Source: Pseudomonas tructae (GTDB lineage Bacteria > Pseudomonadota > Gammaproteobacteria > Pseudomonadales > Pseudomonadaceae). Taken from it: a stretch of DNA of 64,000 nt. Position numbers and translations under genes: made by a program. Below the pieces are notes generated by a model. The model had not been told where the DNA came from, made no database searches, and saw nothing but the letters and a program-made list of their open reading frames with translations. Below, one piece after another: positions 8,735-18,272 of this stretch (positions within the stretch are counted from its first letter, which is position 1; each line of letters begins with the position of its first letter). Location of the stretch: positions 2,056,501 to 2,120,500 of the forward strand of contig NZ_CP035952.1 in the NCBI RefSeq assembly GCF_004214895.1, in the 5' to 3' direction.

Positions 8735-10084
8735 TTACAAGAACACAAACTTGGCAATGAAGATCGCCGTCAGCACCCACAGGCTGGCCGAGATCTCCTT
8801 GTAGCGCCCGGTCCCGGCCTTGAGCACCACGTAGGTGATAAAGCCCAGGGCGATACCGTCGGCAACCGAGAAGGTCAGCGGCATCATGATTGCGGTAACG
8901 ATTGCCGGAATGCTGTCGGTGGCTTCATCCCAGTCGATGTGGGCCATGCTGCCCATCATCAGCATCGCCACGTAGATCAGCGCGCCGGCCGTGGCGTAGG
9001 CAGGAATCATTCCCGCCAGCGGTGCGAAGAACATCGCGGCGATGAAGAACAGGCCGACCACCACGGCGGTGAGCCCGGTTCGGCCACCGGCGGCAACCCC
9101 TGCCGCACTCTCCACATAGCTGGTCACCGGCGGTACGCCGACCACAGCGCCAAACACGCTGGAGGCACTGTCTGCTTTTAGCGCCCGCGACAGATTTTCG
9201 ATGCGCCCGTCGGCATTCACCAGGTTGGCCCGCTGGGCCACGCCCATCAGGGTGCCGGCAGTGTCGAACATATGCACGAAGAGAAAAGCGAAGACCACGG
9301 CGATCATGCTGACGTTGAACACCCCGGCAACGTCCATGGCCATCCAGGTCGGCGCCAGGCTCGGTGGCAGCGAGAACAGACCGCCGTACTCGACCAGGCC
9401 CAGGCCCCAGCCGGCCAGGGTGACGCTGATGATGCTGATCAGGATCGCACCGAACACCCGGTGGTAGCTGAGCACCGCGATCATCAGAAAGCAGATGGCC
9501 GCCAGCAGTGGGCCAGGCTCGTGCAGCGAGCCGAGCTTGATCAGGGTTGCCGGGCTGTCGACGACAATCCCTGCGGTTTTAAGGCCGATCAGTCCGAGAA
9601 ACAATCCGACGCCGGCGCCCATGGCATGCCGCAGGCTGACCGGAATGCTGTTGAGCAGCCATTCGCGCACCCGCGACAAGGTCAGCAGCATGAACAACAC
9701 GCCGGAGACGAACACCGCGCCGAGCGCCGCTTCCCAGGTGTAGCCCATGGTCCCGACCACGGTGTAGGTAAAGAAGGCATTGAGCCCCATGCCTGGTGCC
9801 AGGCCTACTGGCCAGTTGGCGTACAGGCCCATCAGCAGGCAGCCAAGGGCGGCGGCGATGCAGGTGGCGACGAATGCCGCGCCGTGATCGATGCCAGCAT
9901 CGGCCATGATGTTAGGGTTGACGAAGATGATGTAGGCCATGGTGATGAAGGTAGTCAACCCGGCGATCATTTCGGTTTTGACGGTGGTGCCGTGTAGCTT
10001 GAGTTTGAAAATCCGCTCCAGCCAGCTCGTTTCGAGCGGTGGGGCAAGATCCAGCGTAGGGGCGTCGGATTTGCGGCTTTCCAC
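8735..10084 (-). CDS. AzgA-type NCS2 permease (guanine/hypoxanthine)
   Basis: A 449-residue inner-membrane proton symporter of the AzgA-like branch of NCS2. The branch is indicated by GLTTFITMAYIIFVNPNIM near residue 40 and LAPGMGLNAFFTYTVV around residue 95, as in PbuG/GhcQ-type guanine-hypoxanthine permeases. The other permease in the window (2989-4344) is of the NAT type, so the cluster carries two different uptake systems. The start is GTG at 10084, with GAGGAG about 10 bases upstream. The upstream region contains both candidate operator types found in this cluster. Guanine uptake would feed the guanine deaminase at 12102-13406; the exact substrate is inferred. Confidence 0.9.
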   Translation of the reverse strand: MESRKSDAPTLDLAPPLETSWLERIFKLKLHGTTVKTEMIAGLTTFITMAYIIFVNPNIMADAGIDHGAAFVATCIAAALGCLLMGLYANWPVGLAPGMGLNAFFTYTVVGTMGYTWEAALGAVFVSGVLFMLLTLSRVREWLLNSIPVSLRHAMGAGVGLFLGLIGLKTAGIVVDSPATLIKLGSLHEPGPLLAAICFLMIAVLSYHRVFGAILISIISVTLAGWGLGLVEYGGLFSLPPSLAPTWMAMDVAGVFNVSMIAVVFAFLFVHMFDTAGTLMGVAQRANLVNADGRIENLSRALKADSASSVFGAVVGVPPVTSYVESAAGVAAGGRTGLTAVVVGLFFIAAMFFAPLAGMIPAYATAGALIYVAMLMMGSMAHIDWDEATDSIPAIVTAIMMPLTFSVADGIALGFITYVVLKAGTGRYKEISASLWVLTAIFIAKFVFL

Positions 10085-10188
10085 AGCGTGTACTCCTCAA
10101 GTCTTTTCTTGTTTTCCAGAGCCAGTCCTGCGCACGCACTGGGGGGCTCTGTGAGGCGGATGGGATGGCAGGCCACCGGACCTTTTGT

Positions 10189-10206
10189 TGACCTCTGGGT
10201 CAGGAA
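10189..10206. promoter_or_regulatory. 18-base element shared with the xdhA promoter
   Basis: TGACCTCTGGGTCAGGAA is identical to 18273-18290. It contains the inverted repeat TGACC-N4-GGTCA and starts 105 bases upstream of the permease start codon. Confidence 0.6.
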
Positions 10207-10228
10207 GTTGCACGGGTGGATTATGCGT

Positions 10229-10238
10229 TTGTATACAA
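10229..10238. promoter_or_regulatory. Candidate GntR operator upstream of the permease
   Basis: TTGTATACAA, a perfect palindrome flanked by T and A (12-base symmetry), is identical to the puuE site. Confidence 0.6.
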
Positions 10239-10326
10239 AGAATGCAAATAATGTTTTCTTTGTTGTGCCCAGATAATTTGCCAGTGCAGCTATAAAGGCC
10301 ATCGCCCCCTGCAGAAATCTCTGCGG

Positions 10327-10336
10327 CTGTGTACAA
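10327..10336. promoter_or_regulatory. Candidate GntR operator before the gntR gene itself
   Basis: CTGTGTACAA differs by one base from the HIU hydrolase site and overlaps TACAAT (10332-10337), a possible -10 for the regulator gene. This suggests autoregulation. Confidence 0.5.
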
Positions 10337-10443
10337 TGTGCCAATACCTTAAACGTTTAATTTTCTTTCCAGGACTTGCCATCGCCCCACTGGCTGGTAT
10401 TACAGTCAGGGTCCGACTGGTGGATCTCCGTGCTCGAGCGCCC

Positions 10444-11211
10444 ATGAACGAACAGCTGCAACCTCTCAAGAAACCAGTGCGTGCCGGCAAGGCCGGTCGT
10501 AGCGGAACCCAGGACGATATCGTCTACGCGCACATTTTCGAGGCCATCCTCGAACAGCGCCTGGCGCCGGGTACCAAGTTGAGCGAGGAAGCCCTGGGCG
10601 AGATCTTTGGTGTCAGCCGCACCATCATCCGTCGCGCGCTGTCGCGCCTGGCTCACGAAAGCGTGGTGCTGCTGCGGCCCAACCGCGGTGCGGTAGTGGC
10701 CAGCCCGACGGTCGAAGAGGCGCGCCAGGTGTTCTTTTCGCGGCGCATGGTCGAACGCGCGATCACCGAACTTGCGGTCGAGCACGCCACCACAGAGCAA
10801 CTCAACGAACTGCGCCAAATGGTTCGCGAGGAGCGCGACAGCTTCTCCCGTGGCGATCGCGGCGCCGGCATTCGGCTGTCCGGCGAGTTCCACCTGAAAC
10901 TGGCCGAGGCTGCGGGCAATGCGCCCTTGATCAGCTTCCAGCGCAGCCTGGTGTCGCAAACCTCGCTGATCATTGCCCAGTACGAAAGCGGCAACCGCTC
11001 GCATTGCTCCTACGACGAGCACATGCAGCTGATCGACGCCATCGAGGCCCGTGACGTCAACCAGGCGGTGAGCCTGATGATGCACCACATGGACCACATC
11101 GACAGCAAGCTCAACCTCGACGAAGACAGCGCTTCGGATGACCTGCATGCGGTGTTCTCGCACCTGCTGCAGACCAAGAAGCGCGGTGGGGTTGCGCCGC
11201 TCAAGGGTTGA
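10444..11211 (+). CDS. GntR/FadR-family regulator of the purine cluster
   Basis: A 255-residue transcription factor. Residues about 20-85 form the winged-helix GntR DNA-binding domain (KLSEEALGEIFGVSRTIIRR is the helix-turn-helix), followed by an alpha-helical FCD ligand-binding domain with conserved His and Asp residues (FHLKLAEAAGN; DEHMQLIDAIEARD). I chose ATG 10444 because it gives normal family length; the upstream in-frame extension overlaps the palindromic site and lacks coding character. The gene is divergent from a purine permease. TTGTNTACAA palindromes, which fit the usual GntR/FCD half site TNGT..ACNA, lie before the permease, this gene, puuE and HIU hydrolase. Repressor of purine catabolism is the likely role, by inference. 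Confidence 0.88.
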   Translation: MNEQLQPLKKPVRAGKAGRSGTQDDIVYAHIFEAILEQRLAPGTKLSEEALGEIFGVSRTIIRRALSRLAHESVVLLRPNRGAVVASPTVEEARQVFFSRRMVERAITELAVEHATTEQLNELRQMVREERDSFSRGDRGAGIRLSGEFHLKLAEAAGNAPLISFQRSLVSQTSLIIAQYESGNRSHCSYDEHMQLIDAIEARDVNQAVSLMMHHMDHIDSKLNLDEDSASDDLHAVFSHLLQTKKRGGVAPLKG

Positions 11212-11226
11212 GGTCCAGTTACAGTA

Positions 11227-11283
11227 CATCGCGGGGCAAGCCCGCTCCTGCCATTGTTGTAGGAGCGGGCTTGCCCCGCGATG
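11227..11283. repeat. REP palindrome pair
   Basis: Two inverted REP units (CATCGCGGGGCAAGCCCGC and its complement) separated by 11 bases between the regulator gene and aqpZ. Confidence 0.85.
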
Positions 11284-11406
11284 CTTTCAGGCCACTGGCA
11301 GTTCATCCAGCCTCTGCTAGATTCTCACCTGATCCACCGCAAACCTTCATCAAGCAGTTGGGCTTGCGCGCTATGCGTTGAACTTCAACTACTTGAGGAC
11401 AGGTAT

Positions 11407-12105
11407 ATGTCGATGCCCCTGAGCAAGCGCATGGGTGCTGAACTGATCGGGACGTTCTGGCTGGTGTTGGGTGGCTGCGGCAGTGCGGTACTGGCGGCCT
11501 CGTTGCCGGCGGGAATCGGCTTGGTCGGGGTATCCATGGCTTTCGGCCTGACGGTCCTGACCATGGCATTCGCCATCGGCCACATCTCCGGTTGCCACCT
11601 CAATCCAGCCGTTTCTGTCGGTTTGGTGGTGGGCGGACGTTTCCCCGCCAAAGAGTTGCTGCCCTACATAATCGCCCAGGTGATCGGGGCGACTATCGCC
11701 GCAGCGCTGATCTACTTCATCGCCAGTGGCAAGGAAGGCTTCGACGTAGCGTCGGGGTTGGCATCCAACGGTTATGCCGAACACTCCCCCGCAGGCTATT
11801 CGCTGGCGGCAGGCTTTGCCAGTGAGGTGGTGATGACCGCGACGTTCATCCTGATCATCATGGGCGCCACCGACAGCCGCGCTCCGGCGGGCTTTGCACC
11901 GATTGCCATCGGCCTGGCCCTGACCCTGATCCACCTCATTTCGATTCCGGTCACCAACACCTCGGTGAACCCTGCGCGCAGCACGGGGCCGGCTCTGTTC
12001 GTCGGTGGCTGGGCGCTGCAGCAGCTGTGGCTGTTCTGGGTGGCGCCGCTGATCGGGGCGGTGATCGGCGGCGCCTTGTACAAGGGGCTGTTCCGCGAGC
12101 CTTAG
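11407..12105 (+). CDS. aqpZ: Aquaporin Z (water channel)
   Basis: A 232-residue MIP-family channel with six membrane helices and both pore motifs: HLNPAVSVG in the first half and [11 protein letters not shown] in the second. The selectivity-filter residues of E. coli AqpZ appear conserved: Phe in [11 protein letters not shown], His in [10 protein letters not shown], then Thr and Arg around the second NPA. It should therefore be a strict water channel, not a glycerol or urea channel. The start at 11407 follows AGGACAGG. Its stop codon overlaps that of the convergent guanine deaminase gene by 3-4 bases. Its presence inside a purine cluster has no obvious metabolic reason. Confidence 0.93.
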   Translation: MSMPLSKRMGAELIGTFWLVLGGCGSAVLAASLPAGIGLVGVSMAFGLTVLTMAFAIGHISGCHLNPAVSVGLVVGGRFPAKELLPYIIAQVIGATIAAALIYFIASGKEGFDVASGLASNGYAEHSPAGYSLAAGFASEVVMTATFILIIMGATDSRAPAGFAPIAIGLALTLIHLISIPVTNTSVNPARSTGPALFVGGWALQQLWLFWVAPLIGAVIGGALYKGLFREP

Positions 12106-13406
12106 CGCTGGTGCACGCAGCGGCCGGCGGCGAAGGTCTGCTTGACGGTGCGGTCATCACCCAGGGTCATCAGCACGAACAGCGTCTCATCGATGCTGTT
12201 CGACTGCTGGATGCGGTAGTCCATCAGAGCCGTGGCCTTGTAGTCGAGCACCAGGAAGTCGGCGTCGTTGCCCGGGCGCAGGCTGCCGATACGCTCCTCC
12301 AGGCTCAGTGCCCGGGCGCCGCCCAGGGTCGCCAGGTACAGTGACTTGAACGGGCTCAGACGTGCGCCCTGCAATTGCATGACCTTGTAGGCTTCATTCA
12401 GGGTGTTGAGCAAAGAGAAGCTGGTGCCGGCGCCGACGTCGGTGCCCAGGCCGACCTTGACCTTGAACTTTTCTGCCTGGGGCAGGTTGAACAGGCCGCT
12501 GCCCAGGAACAGGTTGGAGGTCGGGCAGAAGGCCACGGCCGAACCGGTTTCGGCCAGGCGCTGGCACTCTTCGTCGCACAGGTGTACGCCGTGGGCGAAC
12601 ACCGAGCGCTGGCCGAGCAGCTTGAAGTGGTCGTAGACGTCCAGGTAGCCCTTGCGCTCGGGGAACAGGTCCTTGACCCAGTCGATCTCCTTGAGGTTTT
12701 CACTCAGGTGGGTGTGCAGGTACAAGCCGGGGAATTCGCTCAGCAACTGGCCGGCCAGGGTCAGTTGCTCAGGGGTGCTGGTCGGCGCGAAGCGCGGGGT
12801 CACCGCGTAGTGCAGGCGACCCTTGCCATGCCAGCGCTCGATCAGCGCCTTGCTTTCGACATAGCCGGATTCGGCGGTGTCGGTCAGGTAGCCCGGGGCG
12901 TTGCGGTCCATCATCACCTTGCCGGCAATCATCCGCAGGTCCAGGCGCTCGGCTTCTTCGAACAAGGCATTGACCGACTCAGGGTGCACGCTGCCGAACA
13001 CCAGGGCGGTGGTGGTGCCATTGCGCAGCAGCTCTTCGATGAAGATCTTCGCCACTTTGTCGGCATGGTCCTTGTCGGCGAATTGCTTCTCGCAAGGGAA
13101 GGTGTAGGTGTTGAGCCAGTCCAGCAACTGCTCGCCGTAGGAGCCGATCATGCCGGTTTGCGGGAAGTGGATATGCGTATCGATGAAGCCGGGGGTGATC
13201 AGGGCATCCTGGTAGTGCTCGATCTCGATGTCAGCGGCCAGGGTCGGCAGCAGCTCATGGGCATGGCCCAGGGCGCTGATCTTGCCATTGTCTATCAATA
13301 GCAGGCCGTCTTCGAAATACTCGTAGGAGGCTTCGATGCCCACCTCGGCAGGGTCGGCGATGCTGTGCAAGATGGCGGCACGGTAGGCTTTGCGGGTTGC
13401 GCTCAT
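12102..13406 (-). CDS. guaD: Guanine deaminase
   Basis: Deaminates guanine to xanthine and ammonia, feeding xanthine dehydrogenase. The 434-residue protein is of the zinc amidohydrolase type. Metal-binding [20 protein letters not shown] lies near residue 65, followed by [20 protein letters not shown] and the late Asp in [13 protein letters not shown]. The start ATG at 13406 gives normal length. It lies 10 bases after xdhC on the same strand, so it is the last gene of the run xdhA-xdhB-xdhC-guaD. The stop codon overlaps that of convergent aqpZ. Confidence 0.95.
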   Translation of the reverse strand: MSATRKAYRAAILHSIADPAEVGIEASYEYFEDGLLLIDNGKISALGHAHELLPTLAADIEIEHYQDALITPGFIDTHIHFPQTGMIGSYGEQLLDWLNTYTFPCEKQFADKDHADKVAKIFIEELLRNGTTTALVFGSVHPESVNALFEEAERLDLRMIAGKVMMDRNAPGYLTDTAESGYVESKALIERWHGKGRLHYAVTPRFAPTSTPEQLTLAGQLLSEFPGLYLHTHLSENLKEIDWVKDLFPERKGYLDVYDHFKLLGQRSVFAHGVHLCDEECQRLAETGSAVAFCPTSNLFLGSGLFNLPQAEKFKVKVGLGTDVGAGTSFSLLNTLNEAYKVMQLQGARLSPFKSLYLATLGGARALSLEERIGSLRPGNDADFLVLDYKATALMDYRIQQSNSIDETLFVLMTLGDDRTVKQTFAAGRCVHQR

Positions 13407-13416
13407 AGGGCTCTCG

Positions 13417-14262
13417 TCATATGGCTTGGCTGCGCCGTGACGGCGGCAGCAATTGGGCAATGGGGCCGGCGTTGGCAGCGTTGTTGTGCTGGCCAAAGCT
13501 TGCGTTGTAGGTGGCAATGATTTCCGCGGCGATCGACACAGCGATCTCGATCGGCAGCTTGCCCTTGACCTCGGCGATGCCCATTGGGCAACGCATGCGC
13601 TGCAGACGCTCCTCGGCAAAGCCGCGTTCACGCAGGCGGTGCTCGAACTTGACGCGTTTGGTCTTCGAACCGATCAGGCCGAACCAGGTGAAGTCATTGC
13701 GTTTGAGGATTGCCGCGGTCAGTTCCAGATCCAGTTGATGGTTGTGGGTCATGACAATGCAGTAACTGCCGGCGGGCAGTTCATCGACTTCATCCACCGG
13801 CTCTTCACTGACGATCTTGCTGACCCCGGCAGGAATGTTCTCGGGGAATTCCTGCTCGCGCGAATCGATCCAGCGCACCTTGCAGGGCAGGGCGGCGAGC
13901 AAGGGTACCAGAGCACGGCCGACATGGCCTGCGCCGAATACGGCGATTTGCGCTTGCACCTGGCCCATCGGCTCGAACAGCAGCACGGTGGCGCCGCCGC
14001 AGCACTGGCCGAGGCTGGCACCGAGGCTGAAGCGCTCCAGGTGCGGGTCTTCGCGGCGCTCAGTGAGCATCTGCCGGGCGATGTGCATGGCTTTGTATTC
14101 CAGGTGGCCGCCGCCGATGGTGTCGAACAATTGCTCGGCACTGACGACCATTTTCGAGCCGGCGTTGCGCGGGGTCGAGCCACGTTCTTCGATGATGGTC
14201 ACCAGTACGCAGGGTTCACCGCGCGACTGCAGGTCGGACAGGGCGTTGATCCAGGTGTGCAT
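13417..14262 (-). CDS. xdhC: Xanthine dehydrogenase accessory protein
   Basis: A 281-residue XdhC protein, needed to insert the sulfurated molybdenum cofactor into XdhB; it is not an enzyme subunit. The N-terminal XdhC/CoxI domain begins LSDLQSRGEPCVLVTIIEE and contains GSTPRNAGSKMVV. A Rossmann-like second domain follows, with FGAGHVGRALVPLL. It lies between xdhB and guaD on the same strand. The spacer to xdhB (94 bases) contains a REP pair, which might lower or uncouple downstream expression. Confidence 0.93.
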   Translation of the reverse strand: MHTWINALSDLQSRGEPCVLVTIIEERGSTPRNAGSKMVVSAEQLFDTIGGGHLEYKAMHIARQMLTERREDPHLERFSLGASLGQCCGGATVLLFEPMGQVQAQIAVFGAGHVGRALVPLLAALPCKVRWIDSREQEFPENIPAGVSKIVSEEPVDEVDELPAGSYCIVMTHNHQLDLELTAAILKRNDFTWFGLIGSKTKRVKFEHRLRERGFAEERLQRMRCPMGIAEVKGKLPIEIAVSIAAEIIATYNASFGQHNNAANAGPIAQLLPPSRRSQAI

Positions 14263-14297
14263 TATTCAGTTACCTCTACGGTGCCTGTTCTGGCCTC

Positions 14298-14349
14298 ATC
14301 GCGGGTCAAGCCGGCTCCTACAAATGTGGGAGCGGGCTTGACCCGCGAT
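14298..14349. repeat. REP palindrome pair inside the xdh operon
   Basis: ATCGCGGGTCAAGCCGGCTCC and its near complement lie between xdhB and xdhC. This copy uses the GGTCAAG variant of the core. Confidence 0.85.
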
Positions 14350-14356
14350 CGGCGCC

Positions 14357-16750
14357 CTACGGAGCGACTGTCTCAATCTGGGTGGCAGGCTGCTGCGCCG
14401 CCGCCTTACGCATCTGCTCACAGCCCCACAGCACCCGCTCCGGTGTCGCCGGCGCATCGATCAGCGGATGCACGCGGTAATCACCCAGGCTCGCCACGGC
14501 ATCCTTGATCGCACACCAGGCGGCGATGCCTAGCATGAACGGCGGCTCGCCCACAGCCTTGGAATGGAACACCGTGTCTTCCGGGTTCTTGCGGTTTTCC
14601 ACCAGCCTGACGCGCAAATCCACCGGCATGTCGGCCACTGCCGGGATTTTGTAGCTGGCCGGGCCGTTGGTCATCAGCTTGCCCTTGGCGTTCCACACCA
14701 GCTCTTCGGTAGTCAGCCAGCCCATGCCCTGGATGAAGCCGCCCTCGACCTGGCCGATGTCGATGGCCGGGTTCAGCGAGGCGCCGACGTCGTGGAGGAT
14801 GTCGGTGCGCAGCATCTTGTACTCGCCGGTCAGGGTGTCGACAATCACCTCGGCGCACGCTGCACCAAAGGCGTAGTAATAGAACGGCCGGCCGCGGGCC
14901 TGGCTGCGGTCGTAGAAAATCTTCGGCGTGCGGTAGAAGCCGGTGCTCGACAGCGACACCTGGGCGAAGTACGCCTGCTGGATCAGGGTCTCGAAAGACA
15001 GGATCTCGTCACGTACACGTACGTGACCATTGCGGAACTCGACGTCTTCCTCGGTCACCTTGTAGTGCCGCGCGGCGAATTCGACCAGCCGCTGCTTGAT
15101 GATCTGCGCCGCGTTCTGCGCCGCCTTGCCGTTCAGGTCGGCGCCACTGGAAGCCGCCGTCGGCGAGGTGTTGGGTACCTTGTCGGTGTTGGTAGCGGTG
15201 ATCTGGATACGGCTGAAATCGACCTGGAAGACTTCGGCCACCACCTGCGCCACCTTGGTGTTCAGGCCCTGGCCCATCTCGGTGCCACCGTGGTTCAGGT
15301 GGATACTGCCGTCGGTGTAGATGTGCACCAGCGCGCCGGCCTGGTTGAGGAAGGTGGCGGTGAACGAGATGCCGAACTTGACCGGCGTCAGCGCCAGGCC
15401 TTTCTTCAGGATCGGGCTGTTGGCGTTGAAGCGGCGGATCGATTCGCGACGCTGTTTGTAGTCGGCGCTGGCTTCAAGCTCGGCGGTCATTTCCTCGAGC
15501 ATGTTGTGCTCGACGGTCTGGTAGTAGTGGGTGACGTTGCGCTCGGTCTTGCCATAGTAGTTGACCTTGCGCACATCCAGCGGATCAAGCACCAGGTGAC
15601 GGGCGATATGGTCCATCACGTCCTCGATGGCGACCATGCCCTGCGGGCCGCCAAAGCCACGGTAAGCGGTGTTGGAGGCGGTGTTGGTCTTGCAGCGGTA
15701 GCCGTTGACCGTGGCATCGCCCAGGTAATAGGCGTTGTCGGAGTGGAACATCGCCCGGTCGACGATGGAGGCGGACAGGTCCGGCGAGTAGCCGCAGTTG
15801 CCGGCAAGGTCCAGGTTGATGCCGTGCAGGCGGCCGCTGTCGTCGAAACCGACGTCGTATTCGACGTAGAACGGGTGGCGCTTGCCGGTCATCAACATGT
15901 CTTCGACGCGCGGCAGGCGCATCTTGGTCGGCTGGCCGGTCAGGCGCGCAATCACCGCGCACAGGCACGCAGGGCTGGCCGCCTGGGTTTCCTTGCCGCC
16001 AAAACCGCCGCCCATGCGGCGCATGTCGACGACGATCTTGTGCATGGGGACGTCGAGCACTTCGGCAACCAGTTTCTGCACTTCGGTGGGGTTCTGCGTG
16101 GAGCAGTAGACGATCATCCCGCCGTCTTCGGTGGGCATCACCGAGGAAATCTGGGTTTCCAGGTAGAAGTGCTCCTGGCCACCGATGTGCAGGGTGCCCT
16201 GCAGGCGGTGCGGCGCGCTGGCCAATGCCGATTGCGAGTCGCCGCGCTTGTGGGTGTGGGTGTCGAGCACGAAGTGTTTTTTACGCAGGGCCTGGACCAC
16301 GTCCAGCACTGGCTCCAGGTCTTCGTACTCGACGATGGCGGCCATGGCTGCGCGGCGTGCGGTGTCCAGGTCGCAGGCGGCGACGGCGAGCACCGGCTGG
16401 CCGACGAACTCGACGACATCGATGGCCAGCAGCGGATCGCCGGGCATGACCGCGCCGATGTCCTTGAGGCCTGGAATGTCTTCATGGGTGATGACGATGC
16501 GCACACCTTCGATGGCATAGCATGGGCTGGTGTCGATCTTCAGGATGCGCGCATGGGCGCGGTCCGACATGCGGGCATAGACGTGCAGCTGGTTCGGGTA
16601 TTCCAGGCGGTCGTCGATGTACACGGCCTCGCCAGCCACCTGCTTGTCGGCGCTGTCGTGCTTGAGACTGCGGCCGACCCCGGTAGTCAGGTCCTGGCTG
16701 AACAGTTCGGCCATTTCGGCCTGGCTTTTGGCGACGTGATGGTTAGACAT
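14357..16750 (-). CDS. xdhB: Xanthine dehydrogenase, molybdopterin-binding subunit
   Basis: Large catalytic subunit (797 residues) that oxidises hypoxanthine and xanthine to urate at a molybdenum centre. The N-terminal part carries the hammerhead domain (residues about 25-135), with GGGFGGKETQ around residue 240. GHVRVRDEILSFE and the C-terminal KAVGEPPFMLG contain the expected catalytic Glu of the xanthine oxidase family. Length matches bacterial XdhB. Its start overlaps the end of xdhA by 8 bases, so the subunits are translationally coupled. Confidence 0.96.
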   Translation of the reverse strand: MSNHHVAKSQAEMAELFSQDLTTGVGRSLKHDSADKQVAGEAVYIDDRLEYPNQLHVYARMSDRAHARILKIDTSPCYAIEGVRIVITHEDIPGLKDIGAVMPGDPLLAIDVVEFVGQPVLAVAACDLDTARRAAMAAIVEYEDLEPVLDVVQALRKKHFVLDTHTHKRGDSQSALASAPHRLQGTLHIGGQEHFYLETQISSVMPTEDGGMIVYCSTQNPTEVQKLVAEVLDVPMHKIVVDMRRMGGGFGGKETQAASPACLCAVIARLTGQPTKMRLPRVEDMLMTGKRHPFYVEYDVGFDDSGRLHGINLDLAGNCGYSPDLSASIVDRAMFHSDNAYYLGDATVNGYRCKTNTASNTAYRGFGGPQGMVAIEDVMDHIARHLVLDPLDVRKVNYYGKTERNVTHYYQTVEHNMLEEMTAELEASADYKQRRESIRRFNANSPILKKGLALTPVKFGISFTATFLNQAGALVHIYTDGSIHLNHGGTEMGQGLNTKVAQVVAEVFQVDFSRIQITATNTDKVPNTSPTAASSGADLNGKAAQNAAQIIKQRLVEFAARHYKVTEEDVEFRNGHVRVRDEILSFETLIQQAYFAQVSLSSTGFYRTPKIFYDRSQARGRPFYYYAFGAACAEVIVDTLTGEYKMLRTDILHDVGASLNPAIDIGQVEGGFIQGMGWLTTEELVWNAKGKLMTNGPASYKIPAVADMPVDLRVRLVENRKNPEDTVFHSKAVGEPPFMLGIAAWCAIKDAVASLGDYRVHPLIDAPATPERVLWGCEQMRKAAAQQPATQIETVAP

Positions 16751-18197
16751 AAGCGGTCACCCGAGTCTCGATGTGCGGCGTTTGCAGTTCGATGAAGTAT
16801 TTGCGCAGCAGGTTTTGTGCACTGAGCAGGCGGTACTCCTTGCTGGCGCGGAAGTCCGAGAGCGGGGTGAAGTCCTGCGCCAGGGCCTGGCAGGCGCGCT
16901 CGATGCCGGCCTGGTTCCAGGGCTTGCCGACCAGCGCCACTTCACAGGCGCGGGCCCGTTTGGGGATCGCAGCCATGCCGCCGAAGGCGATGCGCGCCGC
17001 TTCCACCACGCCGTTGTGAATGCGCAGGTTGAACGCCGCGCACACCGCCGAGATATCGTCGTCCAGGCGCTTGGACACCTTGTAGGCGCGGAAAGCCCAG
17101 TCGGTGCGGGCCCGGGGCACGATGATCTTCTCGATGAACTCGCTTTCCTGGCGTGCGGTGATGCGGTAGTCGATGAAGTAGTCTTCAAGCGCCAGGGTGC
17201 GGGTGTTGGCACCTTTGCGCAGCACGATCTGCGCATCCAGGGCAATCAGCAGGGGCGGCGAGTCACCGATCGGCGAGGCGTTGCCGATGTTGCCGCCCAA
17301 GGTGCCCTGGTTGCGGATCTGCAGCGAGGCGAAGCGGTGCAGCAGCTCGCCAAAATCCGGGTATTCGCGGCTCAGGGCGTCGTAGCAATCGGTCAGCGGT
17401 GTGGCTGCGCCAATCTCCAGGTACTGCTCCTGTGTTTCGATACGCTTGAGCTCGGCGACATTACCAACATAGATCATCACCGGCAGGGTTTTGTGGAACT
17501 GGGTGACTTCCAGCGCCAGGTCGGTGCCACCGGCCAGCAGGCGGGCTTCGGGGTGCGAGCCGTAGAGTTCGGCCAGGTCGGCCACGGTCAGTGGCACCAG
17601 GCAGCGCTTGTCGCCGCTGTTGAGTTCACCGGTTTCGCTGGGGGCGATGGCCTTGAGGCGAGCGATGGTCTGGGCTTCGCCGTTGTCGAACTGATCAGGC
17701 TGGGCCTGGCAGCAGGACTGCTCGGCGGCGGCCAGGATCGGCCGGTAGCCGGTGCAGCGGCAGAGGTTGCCGGCCAGGGCTTCCTGGGCCTTGTGCAGAT
17801 CGGGTGCCGCGCTGTTTTTTTGCAGGGCGAACAGCGACATGACAAAGCCTGGGGTACAGAAGCCGCATTGCGAGCCATGGCAATCGGCCATGGCCTGCTG
17901 CACGCTGTGCAGCTTGCCCTGATGCTTGAGGCCTTCAACGCTGATCAATTGTTTGCCGTGCAGCGAGGAGACGAAGGTCAGGCACGAGTTGAGGCTGCGG
18001 TAGCGGATGTGCTCGCGACCGTCTTCGCCCTCGGTCAGTTCGCCGACCACCACGGTGCAGGCGCCACAATCGCCGCTGGCGCAGCCTTCTTTGGTACCGG
18101 ACTTGCCCAGGTGTTGACGAAGGTACTCGAGCACGGTCAGGTTGGGGTCCAGGGCATGCTCACTGCGCAGCTCCTGGTTAAATAGAAACTGGATCAC
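16743..18197 (-). CDS. xdhA: Xanthine dehydrogenase, FeS and FAD subunit
   Basis: Small subunit (484 residues) that carries electrons from XdhB to NAD. The first domain binds two [2Fe-2S] clusters: plant-type CASGDCGAC near residue 40, and CGFCTPG with CRCTGYRP near residues 110-150. The FAD domain follows, with LLAGGTDLALEVT and LGGNIGNASPIGD. It is the first gene of xdhA-xdhB-xdhC-guaD and divergent from the second GntR gene. Its promoter region holds the 18-base element also found before the guanine-type permease. Confidence 0.96.
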   Translation of the reverse strand: MIQFLFNQELRSEHALDPNLTVLEYLRQHLGKSGTKEGCASGDCGACTVVVGELTEGEDGREHIRYRSLNSCLTFVSSLHGKQLISVEGLKHQGKLHSVQQAMADCHGSQCGFCTPGFVMSLFALQKNSAAPDLHKAQEALAGNLCRCTGYRPILAAAEQSCCQAQPDQFDNGEAQTIARLKAIAPSETGELNSGDKRCLVPLTVADLAELYGSHPEARLLAGGTDLALEVTQFHKTLPVMIYVGNVAELKRIETQEQYLEIGAATPLTDCYDALSREYPDFGELLHRFASLQIRNQGTLGGNIGNASPIGDSPPLLIALDAQIVLRKGANTRTLALEDYFIDYRITARQESEFIEKIIVPRARTDWAFRAYKVSKRLDDDISAVCAAFNLRIHNGVVEAARIAFGGMAAIPKRARACEVALVGKPWNQAGIERACQALAQDFTPLSDFRASKEYRLLSAQNLLRKYFIELQTPHIETRVTAYV

Positions 18198-18272
18198 GAA
18201 GAAGGCCTCACAAGCGACTTATTGTTGTTGAGCGGACTGTAAGCAGACTTGATTTTTAGGTCAACAATTTTC

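Larger units (their letters stand above)
10085..10443. promoter_or_regulatory. Divergent permease / gntR promoter region
   Basis: This 359-base gap separates the permease and the first GntR gene and holds no credible gene. It combines the 18-base TGACC element (10189-10206), the palindrome at 10229-10238, and a weaker palindrome at 10327-10336 just before the regulator. The layout suggests control of both directions, including autoregulation of the regulator. Confidence 0.6.

Noticed and set aside
14564..16795. 743-codon open frame on the plus strand opposite xdhB
   Set aside because: A by-product of high GC third positions; the protein is Val/Gly/His/Gln-rich without any family signature, and xdhB is beyond doubt.
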